64,000 bases of DNA from Ferruginibacter yonginensis (GCF_042651465.1 NZ_JBHSCZ010000002.1:434001-498000); one strand, 5' to 3'; positions 35,298-46,011 are shown, counted from the stretch's first letter. Numbers and translations are program-made. Notes: generated by a model from the letters alone, not told the origin.

Positions 35298-38200
35298 ATG
35301 AAAAAATTGTACCATCTCATTGCTTTAGTAGCGGTGTTTATTACTGTTTTAAACCAAGCCACTCAAGCACAAAATTTTACGCCGGGCAATATTGCTTTTT
35401 TACAAGCAGAAGCATCCGCTAACAACACAACAGCAAAATTGGTTGTTATTAATACCAATAATGCTGCACAAACTGAAGCCACTGCCGCATCTGTTATAAA
35501 TATTGATGGAACGGGTGCCAATGCCCTCAGAATATCGAGCAGTGCCACATCAACAGGGTATGTGAGCTTAAGTAATGATAGAACCATACTCACTTTTACA
35601 GGTGCCAATAACACGAATACTACTGCTAATGTAAACACCCTTAACCCAAGGGCTGTTGCAAATGTTACATCAACTGGAGCTTTTAGTTTAGCAACTACTT
35701 ATACAGGTACCTCTGGCAACCAAACAAGAAGTGCTACAACCCTTAATAACAGCAATTGGTTTATTGCCGACCAAGGCGGTTTGTATACAAATAGTACCAC
35801 AGCCCCTAACCCAGTTGGTAATTTCAGGGCTATTAAAAGTTTTGGAGGTACTGTTTATGTAGCCTCTAGCAGTTCCACAGCAACAGTTATACAGGTAAAT
35901 ACCATTGCTTCGCCAACTGGCGCTACCGCAACTGGTTTACCGGGCTTAACCAATAACGCAAATTTGCAAGATTTTTACTTGGTTTCATCTGGCTCAAATG
36001 GAACCAATTTTGATATTTTATACAGCATTTCTGCAACATCCAACACGGCTGGTACTATTGCAAAGTATTCATTAGTAAACGGCAACTGGGTAAGTAATGG
36101 TACTTACACTACTACTTTTGGTGGATTTGGTTTAGCTGCTGAAAAAAGTGGTGCTGGTGCTAATATATATGTATCAACAGGTCAAGGTGCATTAACAGCC
36201 AACAGCATTATTAAATTGAATGATGTTGCAGGTTACAATACAACCATATCCATAACCACCGCCAATAACGTTACTTTATATACAGCACCAACTGGTAAAA
36301 TTGTAAAAGGACTCGATTTTGTGCCAGTGGCTCCAATTTTACCAACCGTTACACTATCAGTTAGTACTAATACGGCTGCAGAAGCTGATGCAACGGTTGT
36401 TACAGTTACCGCAACAACATCAGCCCCCGTAACTAGCAACCAAACCGTTACCTTGGGCGTAACGGGCACTAATATTACGGCAGGTGATTATAATCTGAGC
36501 AACACAACTATCACCATACCCAATGGCGCTACCACAGGAACCGTAACTTTTACCGTTGTTGATGACGCCGTTGTGGAGGGTACAGAAACAGCTACTTTAA
36601 CCATAAGTGCACCATCAAGTGGTATTGCTTTAGGCACCACCACCACTCAAAATCTTACTATTACTGATAATGATGTAGCGGCTAACCCAACAGTAAATTT
36701 GTCGGTAAGCACCAATACAGCTTCGGAAGAAAACGCTACCATTGTTACGGTAACTGCTACAGCATCAGCCCCAGTAGTGGGTAACCAAACCGTAACCTTA
36801 GGTGTTTCAGGCACCGGCATCACATCGGCAGATTATATTTTATCAAACAGCACCATCACCATTCCAAACGGTGCTACTACAGGTAACGTAACATTCACCA
36901 TTAAAAACGATGCTATTATTGAAGGAAATGAAACGGCTGTGTTAACAATTAGTAACCCATCAGCTGGTATCACATTAGGTACCACCGCTACGCAAAATGT
37001 TATTATTACAGATTTTGTTTGTCAGCCCCTTGTGTTACGTGCTACAGCAACAAGTATAAATGGTGCAGAAATATCAACGTACGATGCCGCTACGAAAAGA
37101 ATATTTACAGTGGCTGGTCCTGCTTTAGAGTATTACACTTTGAGTAATACGGCTCAATTATCAACACCCACTAATATACCATTTGGTTTTACACCACCAG
37201 CTGGCACCAATGCAGTACCCAATTCCATCAGTGTAAAAAATGGTGTAGTGGCGGTTAGTTTTGCCATAGTTGATGCTACTAGCAATGCCCAACAATTAGG
37301 CAGGGTGGCCTTTTACAACGCTGCAACTGCAACTTATATTACTGATGTTACGGTGGGTTATTTGCCAGATATGTTGGTGTTTACCAATGACGGTACAAAA
37401 ATTTTAACCGCTAATGAAGGCGAACCTAATAGCTATGGACAAGGTAATTCATTTGACCCTGAAGGTTCTGTATCTATAATTGATATTAGTGCAGGTGTAA
37501 ACAACGCAACAGTTACAACTGCTGGGTTTACTGGCTTTAATGGACAAATAGCTGCATTAAGAGCTGCTGGAGTAAGAATTTTTGGTCCGGGTGCTACCGT
37601 AGCGCAAGATGTTGAGCCAGAGTACATCAGCTTTTCAACAGATGGAACTACTGCATTTATTACTTTGCAAGAAAATAATGCTGTGGCTACTTTAAATATT
37701 GCTACCGCTACCATCACCAATATTTATCCGTTAGGATTAAAAAATCACAGCATTGCTGGTAATGGTTTAGATGTAAGTGACCAAGATGGGGGTACTATTA
37801 ATATTCAAAATTGGCCTGTAATGGGCATGTATCAACCAGATGCTATTGCTAGTTTTAATGTAGGGGGCACCAATTATTTTATTACAGCTAACGAAGGTGA
37901 TTCAAGGGCTTACACAGGCTTTAGTGAAGAGGTACGTGTGGGTGCAGCTGGCTATGTGTTAGATGCTGCTACGTTCCCTACAGCTACTACGTTAAAACAA
38001 AATGCCAATGTAGGTAGATTACAAGTTACCAATGCAACTGGCGATACTGATACCGATGGTGATTTTGATCAAATTCAAGTTTTTGGGGCCCGTTCATTTA
38101 GTATTTGGACCAACACTTTCACACAAGTATTTGATAGCGGCGATCAATTAGAACAAATTACAAAAGCACAAAATCCAGCGTCATTCAACTCTGATGGTAC

Positions 38201-39584
38201 TAGTGCTTCGTTTGATACAAGAAGTGATAACAAAGGTCCTGAGCCAGAAGGTGTAACCACAGGTATGGTAAACGGTGTATTGTATGCCTTTATAGGTAGC
38301 GAAAGAACAGGTGATGTATTTGTATACGACATCAGCAACCCCTTAGCACCAGTATTTAAACAATACATTGATAACCCTGCTGATGTAGCGGTAGAAGGTA
38401 TTTTATTTGTACCTGCTGCAGAAAGCGCCACAGGTAAGGCGTTGTTAATAGTAAGTGCAGAAAACAGCAAAACAGTATCAGTATATGAATTTGTGCAAGA
38501 TGCTGCAACACTAGCTATAGGTGGTACTACTATTACTACTACACAATCGGCTACAACAACTTACACAGGTTGTACAGGTGTGGTTGTAACAGTAGCTCAA
38601 GCAGGCGGTAATGCCATTGCAGGTTCAGTAACCAGTAAAGTATATGTTGATGCAACAGTACAAAGCAATAATACCATACCATATGTACAACGCCATTATG
38701 AAATAACCCCAGCAACCAACGCTACTTCAGCAACAGGTAGGGTTACTTTATATTTTACCCAACAAGAGTTTGATGCATTTAATGCAGCACCCAATAGTAC
38801 GCTTGATTTACCTACCAATGCCAATGATGTAGCTGGTAAAGCCAATTTATTGGTCGTAAAATATCCGGGTGTTAGTGCTGATGGAACTGGTAACCAAACA
38901 AGCTATACAGGTACACCTGAAACTATTGACCCAGCAGATGTTGATATTGTGTATAATAGCTTAGCTGCAAGGTGGGAAGTAAGTTTTGATGTGACAGGTT
39001 TTAGCGGCTTTTTCATACAAACCAATGCAGTAGTATTGCCTGTAACTTTACTAGATTTTACAGCAGTAGCTGCAAAAAATGATGCCCTTGTACAATGGAA
39101 GGTTACCAACGAAATTAACCAAGCAACGTACGAAGTACAATACAGTTCTAACGGATACCAATTTATTACAATTGGAAGCTTAACCGCTACGAATAGTACC
39201 GCTGTTACAACGTACAATTTTACGCATATCAATGCTGCTAATAATGGTACAAAATTGTATTATAGATTAAAAATGGTGAGCAACAACGGCGCTATCACTT
39301 TCAGCAATATTGTATTGGTAAGGTTTGGCGAAAATGGCAAAGGTATTACGGATGTGTTCCCTAACCCAACAACGGGCTTAGTAACGGTGGTGGCAGCAAA
39401 CAATAACACCGCAAACATGCAAATTACTTGGATGGATGCAACCGGTAGTATTTTGAAAAAACAACCAGCCAATAAAACAGGTACTACAGTATTAAATATT
39501 ACTTCATTCGCCCCGGGTATTTATTGGTTAAAAGCCACTACTACAGATGGTGTACAGCAAGTATTTAAAATCATAAAGCAATAA
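35298..39584 (+). CDS. T9SS-secreted choice-of-anchor I protein with two Calx-beta domains
   Basis: A 1428-residue secreted protein. The signal peptide is about residues 1-24 (ending TQAQ). Residues about 25-345 are a beta-rich region. Two Calx-beta repeats follow (about 347-459 and 464-572), alike in sequence (TITIPNGATTG in both). A choice-of-anchor I beta-propeller-like domain spans about 575-1070 (GEPNSYGQGNSFDPEG, NEGDSRAYTGF, DNKGPEPEGVTTG). The last 75 residues are a type IX sorting domain (VFPNPTTGLVTVV to VFKIIKQ). It is probably surface-anchored or released. A phosphatase or esterase role is possible for this family but not shown by visible catalytic residues. Confidence 0.88.
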   Translation: MKKLYHLIALVAVFITVLNQATQAQNFTPGNIAFLQAEASANNTTAKLVVINTNNAAQTEATAASVINIDGTGANALRISSSATSTGYVSLSNDRTILTFTGANNTNTTANVNTLNPRAVANVTSTGAFSLATTYTGTSGNQTRSATTLNNSNWFIADQGGLYTNSTTAPNPVGNFRAIKSFGGTVYVASSSSTATVIQVNTIASPTGATATGLPGLTNNANLQDFYLVSSGSNGTNFDILYSISATSNTAGTIAKYSLVNGNWVSNGTYTTTFGGFGLAAEKSGAGANIYVSTGQGALTANSIIKLNDVAGYNTTISITTANNVTLYTAPTGKIVKGLDFVPVAPILPTVTLSVSTNTAAEADATVVTVTATTSAPVTSNQTVTLGVTGTNITAGDYNLSNTTITIPNGATTGTVTFTVVDDAVVEGTETATLTISAPSSGIALGTTTTQNLTITDNDVAANPTVNLSVSTNTASEENATIVTVTATASAPVVGNQTVTLGVSGTGITSADYILSNSTITIPNGATTGNVTFTIKNDAIIEGNETAVLTISNPSAGITLGTTATQNVIITDFVCQPLVLRATATSINGAEISTYDAATKRIFTVAGPALEYYTLSNTAQLSTPTNIPFGFTPPAGTNAVPNSISVKNGVVAVSFAIVDATSNAQQLGRVAFYNAATATYITDVTVGYLPDMLVFTNDGTKILTANEGEPNSYGQGNSFDPEGSVSIIDISAGVNNATVTTAGFTGFNGQIAALRAAGVRIFGPGATVAQDVEPEYISFSTDGTTAFITLQENNAVATLNIATATITNIYPLGLKNHSIAGNGLDVSDQDGGTINIQNWPVMGMYQPDAIASFNVGGTNYFITANEGDSRAYTGFSEEVRVGAAGYVLDAATFPTATTLKQNANVGRLQVTNATGDTDTDGDFDQIQVFGARSFSIWTNTFTQVFDSGDQLEQITKAQNPASFNSDGTSASFDTRSDNKGPEPEGVTTGMVNGVLYAFIGSERTGDVFVYDISNPLAPVFKQYIDNPADVAVEGILFVPAAESATGKALLIVSAENSKTVSVYEFVQDAATLAIGGTTITTTQSATTTYTGCTGVVVTVAQAGGNAIAGSVTSKVYVDATVQSNNTIPYVQRHYEITPATNATSATGRVTLYFTQQEFDAFNAAPNSTLDLPTNANDVAGKANLLVVKYPGVSADGTGNQTSYTGTPETIDPADVDIVYNSLAARWEVSFDVTGFSGFFIQTNAVVLPVTLLDFTAVAAKNDALVQWKVTNEINQATYEVQYSSNGYQFITIGSLTATNSTAVTTYNFTHINAANNGTKLYYRLKMVSNNGAITFSNIVLVRFGENGKGITDVFPNPTTGLVTVVAANNNTANMQITWMDATGSILKKQPANKTGTTVLNITSFAPGIYWLKATTTDGVQQVFKIIKQ

Positions 39585-39604
39585 ACTATCAACATACCTT
39601 TTAC

Positions 39605-39635
39605 AAAAAGCCGCTCCATAAGGGGCGGCTTTTTT
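39605..39635 (+). terminator. Rho-independent terminator after the T9SS protein gene
   Basis: AAGCCGC pairs with GCGGCTT across a short loop, and the stem is followed by a T-run. It sits 20 bases after the stop codon. Confidence 0.85.
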
Positions 39636-39755
39636 GGGCTTCAACCGCATACATTTTTAACTGCATTAATTAAATGTAATAATGTTGGCAAAATTGCCAC
39701 ATCCATAATATCTTTATGCTGCTACGCTACAATTTATAAAAGCAAAAGGCAGTAT

Positions 39756-41879
39756 ATGAAACATATTATTTCTTTAATGGCAGTTACTACTATTATGATG
39801 CAAAACGCTTCAGCACAATTGGTGTACCCTGTTACACCAAAAACCAACCAAACCGATGTATATTTTAACACCAAGGTTGATGATCCTTATCGTTGGTTAG
39901 AAGATGATAAAAGTGAAGCCACTAAAAATTGGGTGATTGCACAAAATGAAGTAACGTTTGGGTATTTAAATAAGATACCCTATCGCCAAACATTTAAAGC
40001 GGCCTTAGAAAAAGTATTCAATTATCCTAAATATTCAGCACCCTTTAAAAAAGGCGATTACTATTATTTTTATAAAAACAATGGGTTACAAAACCAATCA
40101 GTACTGTACCGCCAAAAAGGGTTGAAAGGAGCTGTTGAAATGGTGATTGACCCTAACACACTCAGTAAAGATGGTACTACTCGTTTAACCGCTTTTTCAT
40201 TAAATAAAAAAGGCACTTATGCCGTAATGGGTTTAAGTGAAGGCGGTAGCGATTGGCAAACGTATAAGGTGAGAGATATGCAAACGGGTAAGGACTTAGC
40301 GGATCAATTGAATTGGGTAAAAATTAGTGGTATTGCATGGAAGGGCGATGGTTTTTACTATAGCAGGTACCCTGCGCCAGCAAATGGGGCTAGCGCCTTG
40401 AGTGTAAAAAACGAGAACCACCAAGTTTGGTTTCATAAAGTTGGTACAGCACAATCTGCCGATGTATTAGTGTATGAAGATGCAGCAAACCCTCAGCGTT
40501 TTCATACGGCTAGCACTAGTAGCGATGAGCAATACCTTTACCTTACTGTAAGCGATAGAGGCAAAGGCTTTGATGGCAATGCATTGTTTGTAATGGATTT
40601 AAACACTCCAACAGCTTCTTTTAAACCAATTGTAAAAGAGGTGAGCAATTTTAGTTATAACGTAGTACACCATACCGCAACGCATTTTATTATTCAAACC
40701 AATGCCAATGCACCAAATAAAAAAGTAATTGCCGTGGCTATCAACAATCTTGATATTACAAAAGCTACTACCCTTATACCAGAACAAGCAGCTACCTTAT
40801 TAAGGGCAAGTACAGGTGGCGGTAAAATTTTTGCTGATTATTTGGAAGATGTAGCCACTAAAACTTATGTATATAATTACGAAGGAAAAAAGTTAGGCAA
40901 CATCACTTACCCGGCATTAGGCAATGGCGGTGGTTTGGGCGGCGATGAAAAAGACAAAACCCTGTTTTATGTTTTTAGCTCATTTACCATCCCTCCTACT
41001 ATTTATCAATATGATATAGCAACCGGAAAAAGCACTGTATTTCGTAAACCCGAAGTAGCATTTAACCCTGCTGCTTATGAAACCAAACAAGTGTTTTATA
41101 CCAGTAAAGATGGTACTAAAATACCGATGTACATCATCAGTAAAAAAGGTATTAAAAAAGATGGTAATAATGTAACACTATTATACGGATACGGCGGCTT
41201 TAACATCAACTTAGAGCCCGGCTTTAGCGCCACTTTATTACCGTTTTTAGATGCAGGTGGTGTATACGCTCAAGCTAATTTAAGAGGCGGTGGTGAGTAC
41301 GGCGAAAAATGGCATAAGGCAGGTATGTTGCTCAATAAACAAAATGTGTTTGATGATTTTATTGCGGCAGGAGAATATTTAATAAAAGAAAAATATACTT
41401 CTAACAGTAAATTGGCATTAAGAGGTGGTAGTAATGGTGGGTTATTAGTGGGTGCTGTCATAAACCAGCGACCAGATTTGGCTCGTGTGGCCATACCACA
41501 AGTGGGTGTAATGGATATGTTACGTTTTCATAAATTCACCATCGGGTGGAACTGGATTGCCGATTACGGTAGCAGCGAACAAGATGAAGCTAATTTTAAA
41601 AACCTATATGCGTACTCTCCTTTGCACAACATCAGCAATACCAAAGCGTATCCATCAACCTTGGTTACAACGGCAGATCATGATGATAGGGTAGTGCCAG
41701 CACATTCATTTAAGTACATTGCTACGTTACAAGAAATGTATAAAGGTAACAACCCGGTGCTCATTAGAATAGATACGAATAGTGGTCATGGTGCTAGTAA
41801 TACACAAAAAAATATTGAAACCTTGGCTGATATTTATTCGTTTATTTTTAGCGAAATGGGTGTAAAACCTACTTTGTAA
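39756..41879 (+). CDS. Prolyl oligopeptidase, S9A family, exported
   Basis: A 707-residue serine peptidase that cuts after proline in short peptides. The signal peptide is about residues 1-20 (ending ASAQ). The N-terminal part (YPVTPKTNQTDVYFN, then DDPYRWLEDD) and the central seven-bladed propeller precede the alpha/beta hydrolase domain. The catalytic triad is Ser559 in GGSNGG, Asp644 in ADHDDRVVP and His678 in SGHGAS, almost the same numbers as the mammalian enzyme. It is followed 12 bases later by a VOC protein gene. Confidence 0.95.
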   Translation: MKHIISLMAVTTIMMQNASAQLVYPVTPKTNQTDVYFNTKVDDPYRWLEDDKSEATKNWVIAQNEVTFGYLNKIPYRQTFKAALEKVFNYPKYSAPFKKGDYYYFYKNNGLQNQSVLYRQKGLKGAVEMVIDPNTLSKDGTTRLTAFSLNKKGTYAVMGLSEGGSDWQTYKVRDMQTGKDLADQLNWVKISGIAWKGDGFYYSRYPAPANGASALSVKNENHQVWFHKVGTAQSADVLVYEDAANPQRFHTASTSSDEQYLYLTVSDRGKGFDGNALFVMDLNTPTASFKPIVKEVSNFSYNVVHHTATHFIIQTNANAPNKKVIAVAINNLDITKATTLIPEQAATLLRASTGGGKIFADYLEDVATKTYVYNYEGKKLGNITYPALGNGGGLGGDEKDKTLFYVFSSFTIPPTIYQYDIATGKSTVFRKPEVAFNPAAYETKQVFYTSKDGTKIPMYIISKKGIKKDGNNVTLLYGYGGFNINLEPGFSATLLPFLDAGGVYAQANLRGGGEYGEKWHKAGMLLNKQNVFDDFIAAGEYLIKEKYTSNSKLALRGGSNGGLLVGAVINQRPDLARVAIPQVGVMDMLRFHKFTIGWNWIADYGSSEQDEANFKNLYAYSPLHNISNTKAYPSTLVTTADHDDRVVPAHSFKYIATLQEMYKGNNPVLIRIDTNSGHGASNTQKNIETLADIYSFIFSEMGVKPTL

Positions 41880-41891
41880 ATTTTTAAAAAG

Positions 41892-42359
41892 ATGCAATTA
41901 ATGCGTTATTTATTATTATTCATTTTTGTAGGAAGCTTATCGTTAAAAGCAACAGCACAAGCCAATAAAAACATACAGTTTACATTTAACCATGTTTCAT
42001 TATCGGTAAAAGATGTAAATGCGGCAGCTGAATTTTATAGTGAAGTGTTGAATTTACAAGAAATTGTAAACCGTACAAAAATAGACGGTGTTCGTTGGTT
42101 TTCATTGAATGAAGAGAAGGAGTTGCACCTCATCGCTATTATTAAAACACCCATAACAATTAATAAAGCAGTACATTTTGCATTAACAACGCCTGATTTT
42201 GATGCTTTTATTGAAAGGTTACAACAACTAAAGGTGGCTTATGGCGATTGGCCGGGTACACCTAACAAAATTACCATTAGGGCTGATGGTATTAAACAAA
42301 TTTACTTTCAAGACCCCGATGGTTATTGGATTGAATTAAATAGTGTGGCTGTTAAATAA
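41892..42359 (+). CDS. Exported VOC (glyoxalase/bleomycin-resistance fold) protein
   Basis: A 155-residue protein. A signal peptide (about 1-22, ending KATAQ) is followed by one vicinal-oxygen-chelate domain: FNHVSLSVKDVNAAAEFYSE with a metal-ligand His, and a C-terminal FQDPDGYWIELNS with the family Glu. Substrates of such proteins vary widely. Export makes a glyoxalase I role unlikely. It is probably co-transcribed with the peptidase gene. Confidence 0.82.
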   Translation: MQLMRYLLLFIFVGSLSLKATAQANKNIQFTFNHVSLSVKDVNAAAEFYSEVLNLQEIVNRTKIDGVRWFSLNEEKELHLIAIIKTPITINKAVHFALTTPDFDAFIERLQQLKVAYGDWPGTPNKITIRADGIKQIYFQDPDGYWIELNSVAVK

Positions 42360-42364
42360 CAACA

Positions 42365-43213
42365 TTATCGTAATAAAAACTGAATGGATGCCTGCACAAT
42401 CACTTTCATTGGTGCAGGCATTTCTGTACCAAGCCAAGGGTGTTTTCTCCCAAACACATGGTCGCTTTCCACTATACAAAGCGCTGCCGTTGGTTGGCAT
42501 TGTTGTAACGTGTATGCATTGCTGATGTTTACACTAGTATCGTTGCTGCCATGGCATATGAGTATAGGTATTTGTAAAGATGTTATGGCGTTTTTTATGT
42601 TAAGCAGTTGTTGGTGTTGTTCGTAATCTTCGTATAACTGATAGTACAAAGGCATTTGTTGTTGGGTGCGTTGGTTGTTGTAATAGGCCACACCTGTTGT
42701 TTTCCAATCAGCCATTTGCTGTGTACTCCAACTGCCCCATGGTGTTTTGCACTCACTAATGCTTGCCCATGTTATGAGTTTTTTTATACGCTTATCTGTA
42801 GCTGCATATAAAATGGCCAAACCACCTCCCATGCTATGCCCTATTAAATAAAACTGTTGCAAATTTATTTGTAGCAAAGCTGGGTTATCGTTGGTGTGCA
42901 ACCAATTTACAACTGTTGATAAATCGTTCAACTGTTTGGTATAGTTGTTATTTCCAAAAGCTTCCAAATCAACAAATTCGGTAGGCTGTGAAAGGCTTGT
43001 ACCATTGTGTGAAAAATTAAATTTTACAAACACAAAACCAGCAGCAGCAAATTGTTCTGCAACAATATCCATATTACCCCAATCTTTAAAGCCATTAAAA
43101 CCATGTGCATATACCACCATTGGTTTTTTGTTGGTGCATGGTTGTAAACAAATATCTACACCAAAAATTTTATTATTGGCTGATGTTAAGGGTATGTTTT
43201 TGATGTGTTGCAT
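42365..43213 (-). CDS. Alpha/beta hydrolase
   Basis: A 282-residue protein. The nucleophile elbow GHSMGG has Ser127. The oxyanion region is VVYAHGFNGFKDWGN. The acid is probably the Asp in CHGSNDTSVN and the base the His in SDHVFG. No signal peptide is present, so it is likely cytoplasmic. It resembles dienelactone-hydrolase/serine aminopeptidase-like families. The substrate cannot be told. It converges on the VOC gene. Confidence 0.82.
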   Translation of the reverse strand: MQHIKNIPLTSANNKIFGVDICLQPCTNKKPMVVYAHGFNGFKDWGNMDIVAEQFAAAGFVFVKFNFSHNGTSLSQPTEFVDLEAFGNNNYTKQLNDLSTVVNWLHTNDNPALLQINLQQFYLIGHSMGGGLAILYAATDKRIKKLITWASISECKTPWGSWSTQQMADWKTTGVAYYNNQRTQQQMPLYYQLYEDYEQHQQLLNIKNAITSLQIPILICHGSNDTSVNISNAYTLQQCQPTAALCIVESDHVFGRKHPWLGTEMPAPMKVIVQASIQFLLR

Positions 43214-43279
43214 AGGTTTAAAATTATCACTTTAATCTTACTAATAAAAGTGTATATTTAAATACCAATTCATGATAAT

Positions 43280-43693
43280 ATGAAAAAGTTAAACATCTTT
43301 ATTGTATTGATGTGTTGCACCACATTAGTAACGGCACAAAGCAATAAAGTATTACAACAAGGCTTGATAGTTGACTTTAAAGTAAACGTTATTAGCCAAC
43401 CTAATTACCCAGATAGTACCACATCAACTGCTCGAATTAGTATGCAGTTAACCGTTGTGCCTAAAAGGCCAGGAAGTATTAGAGCAATTAATATTGAGTT
43501 TGTGAAAGATGCTGACACCTACCCTCCTGTTGTTTATAAATCGCCTGCCGCCTATGTAACCAAACCTATGAGCCAATATCAACCGTTATTAGATTTATTG
43601 AAAATGAAATTAGCAAAAGATTATGTTGGCCAGCCTATTGGTTTTCAATTAAGTACAAATGGTGTTTATAATAACATATTAACGATAGATTAG
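43280..43693 (+). CDS. Small secreted protein of unknown function
   Basis: A 137-residue protein with a signal peptide (about 1-19, ending LVTAQ). The mature part is about 118 residues and beta-rich (GLIVDFKVNVISQPNYPD and on). It has no catalytic motif or membrane anchor. The stop directly abuts the stop of the convergent radical SAM gene. I do not recognise the family. Confidence 0.55.
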   Translation: MKKLNIFIVLMCCTTLVTAQSNKVLQQGLIVDFKVNVISQPNYPDSTTSTARISMQLTVVPKRPGSIRAINIEFVKDADTYPPVVYKSPAAYVTKPMSQYQPLLDLLKMKLAKDYVGQPIGFQLSTNGVYNNILTID

Positions 43694-45910
43694 TTACACT
43701 TGCAATAAGCCTGATTGGTACAGTGTATTCATGGGTTTATTATCCCAAAACAATTCAAAGTTTTCAAGGCCCTGTTGTTCATAATTGTTCATAACATCTT
43801 GCAGGGTTAACAATGGTTGATCGCCTATTTGCAGTAGCGGTAACAATTGTAACAACCAATCAGCCTGCTCTTTTAATATTTGTATTTTTTGAATATGGCG
43901 TTTGTTGTAAAAATGCAAGGTGGCCATTTCACGGCTGTACCCTTTTTTAGATTGGGTGAAATAACTAACTGTAGGTATGTTACCTAAAAAAATGATTTTA
44001 CTGTTTGGTTTTAATGTATTGATTTCAGGTTCATTCAATGCATCTTCAATAAAAGTAGAACTTACTTTCGGTTTAGGTATTTTAAAATCGAACCATTTTT
44101 GTAGGGGTTCGTCAATGCCTATATGGTGCATATAATTGAACAACGATTTTTTTAAACCGAAACCAAAACTATCGTGGTCGCAACCTGTTTCATCTTCATA
44201 CTCAACATCATTATTAGCAAAACTACCAGGTTGCTCATTTAAAATTTTAATATGGTATTTGCTTGGGTTTAAACCAACAGGGCTGTGTGCTGTTAAAGCA
44301 AAGCGGTGCCAAAAGGCTGATTGTAATACATTGGTAGCAAATAGTTGTCGAACCATTTCAAGCGAATCAATCGTTTCTTGCTCAGTTTGAGTAGGAAAAC
44401 CATACATTAAATAAGCATGAACTAAAATACCGGCTTCTGTAAAATGCCTATTAACCTTTGCCACTTGTGCCACTGTAATACCTTTATCAATTAGCTGTAA
44501 CAGTCTATCGCTAGCAACCTCTAACCCACCACTCACAGCTATACAACCTGCTGTGCTCAGCAATACGCATAAGTCACGGGTAAAGCTTTTTTCAAACCGT
44601 ACGTTGGTCCACCAGGTTACCACCATTTTTCGATTAATAATTTCAATAGCTAGGGCCCTCATTAAAGCTGGTGGTGCAGCTTCATCAACAAAGTGAAAAC
44701 CATTTTGGCCTGTTTGCTGCATAATGGTTTCCATTCTATCGCACAAAATACCAGCAGCAACGGGCTCGTATAATTTAATATAATCAAGCGATACATCGCA
44801 AAAGGTACATTTGCCCCAATAGCAACCATGGGCCATGGTTAATTTATTCCATCGGCCATCGCTCCACATGCGGTGCATTGGGTTTACAACTTCAATGGCT
44901 GAAATATATTCAGACAGTAATAAGTCGCTGTAATCTGGCGTACCTACGGCCCCTTGTTTATAATCTTTTACATGGGTATTGTTGATATAGGTAACTTGAC
45001 CATCTTGTAATAAAAAAGTACGCTTTAGTTCATCAACCGTTTTATTTTTTGTTACAAATGCGTACAAATTTTCTAAAGGTGCTTCGCCATCATCTAACGT
45101 AATAAAATCATAAAATTCAAATACCCTCACATCAGTAACCGACCGCAACTCTGTATTGGCAAAGCCGCCACCCATGGCCACTTTAATGTGTGGAAAATGT
45201 TTTTTAATGTATTGACCACAACGCAATGATGTATATAAGTTGCCCGGAAAAGGTACTGAAATAGCTACCATTATTGGGTTTACTGTTTGTAAACGCTGCT
45301 CTAAAATTTCAATTAATAAAGTATCAACAAAAGTATAAGGTTGTTGAAGTGCCTCGTACAATTCATCGAAAGTATTGGCAGAGCGTCCTAAGCGTTCGGC
45401 ATATCGGCTAAAGCCAAAATTTTCATCAACCGTATCTTTTATAAGGTCAGATAAATCTTCCAAATACATCGTCGCAATAAACTTGGCCCTATCTTGAATA
45501 CCCATATTGCCAAAGGCTTTTTCCAAATCATCAGCATGTTGAAACCTGCTGGCTTCGGGTAAAAAATTGCGTTTACAAATGGCATGGGCAAGGGTTGGGT
45601 CTTTATCTTGCAAAAAAGCAATAACAGCATCAATAGTGTTGATGTAATGCGCTTTGAGTTGTATAATGTGTTGCACATTATAACTATACGTAATGCTTTT
45701 TTGTTCAATATGATTAAAAACCGCTGTAATACCTTTTTTAGAAAACAATGCCAATGTAACCTCAATACCCAAATCGCTTTGGAAACTGCTAATACCCTTT
45801 GTGTTTAAAAACCCTTTAATATAGGCTGTTGCAGGGTAAGGCGTATTGAGCTGTGTAAATGGGGGCGTTATGAGGTAAATTGCTGCGATGTGACGTTGTT
45901 TTAACTGCAA
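43694..45910 (-). CDS. B12-binding-type radical SAM protein
   Basis: A 738-residue protein. The N-terminal half looks like a cobalamin-binding Rossmann domain (PIMVAISVPFPGNLYTSLR, then IKVAMGGGFANTELR). The radical SAM half carries the cluster motif HGCYWGKCTFCDV. Cys363, Cys368 and Cys371 give a CX4CX2C spacing instead of the common CX3CX2C. The GLEVASDRLLQLIDKGI and YLMYGFPTQTEQE segments are typical of the barrel. The apparent start is a TTG at 45910, with no in-frame ATG near it. The substrate is unknown; the next genes give no clear hint. Confidence 0.82.
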   Translation of the reverse strand: MQLKQRHIAAIYLITPPFTQLNTPYPATAYIKGFLNTKGISSFQSDLGIEVTLALFSKKGITAVFNHIEQKSITYSYNVQHIIQLKAHYINTIDAVIAFLQDKDPTLAHAICKRNFLPEASRFQHADDLEKAFGNMGIQDRAKFIATMYLEDLSDLIKDTVDENFGFSRYAERLGRSANTFDELYEALQQPYTFVDTLLIEILEQRLQTVNPIMVAISVPFPGNLYTSLRCGQYIKKHFPHIKVAMGGGFANTELRSVTDVRVFEFYDFITLDDGEAPLENLYAFVTKNKTVDELKRTFLLQDGQVTYINNTHVKDYKQGAVGTPDYSDLLLSEYISAIEVVNPMHRMWSDGRWNKLTMAHGCYWGKCTFCDVSLDYIKLYEPVAAGILCDRMETIMQQTGQNGFHFVDEAAPPALMRALAIEIINRKMVVTWWTNVRFEKSFTRDLCVLLSTAGCIAVSGGLEVASDRLLQLIDKGITVAQVAKVNRHFTEAGILVHAYLMYGFPTQTEQETIDSLEMVRQLFATNVLQSAFWHRFALTAHSPVGLNPSKYHIKILNEQPGSFANNDVEYEDETGCDHDSFGFGLKKSLFNYMHHIGIDEPLQKWFDFKIPKPKVSSTFIEDALNEPEINTLKPNSKIIFLGNIPTVSYFTQSKKGYSREMATLHFYNKRHIQKIQILKEQADWLLQLLPLLQIGDQPLLTLQDVMNNYEQQGLENFELFWDNKPMNTLYQSGLLQV

Positions 45911-46011
45911 AAATAAGTGCCATTTTTGTAATAAGCTATTTTGCTATTGTTTATAGCCGGTATTGGTAATTAAAGACTTAATAACTTGTATATTGCTGTA
46001 AAATTATATTT

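Noticed and set aside
36340..37015. DNA duplication in the Calx-beta region
   Set aside because: The two copies are similar at protein level but diverged in bases, so they are ordinary domain repeats.
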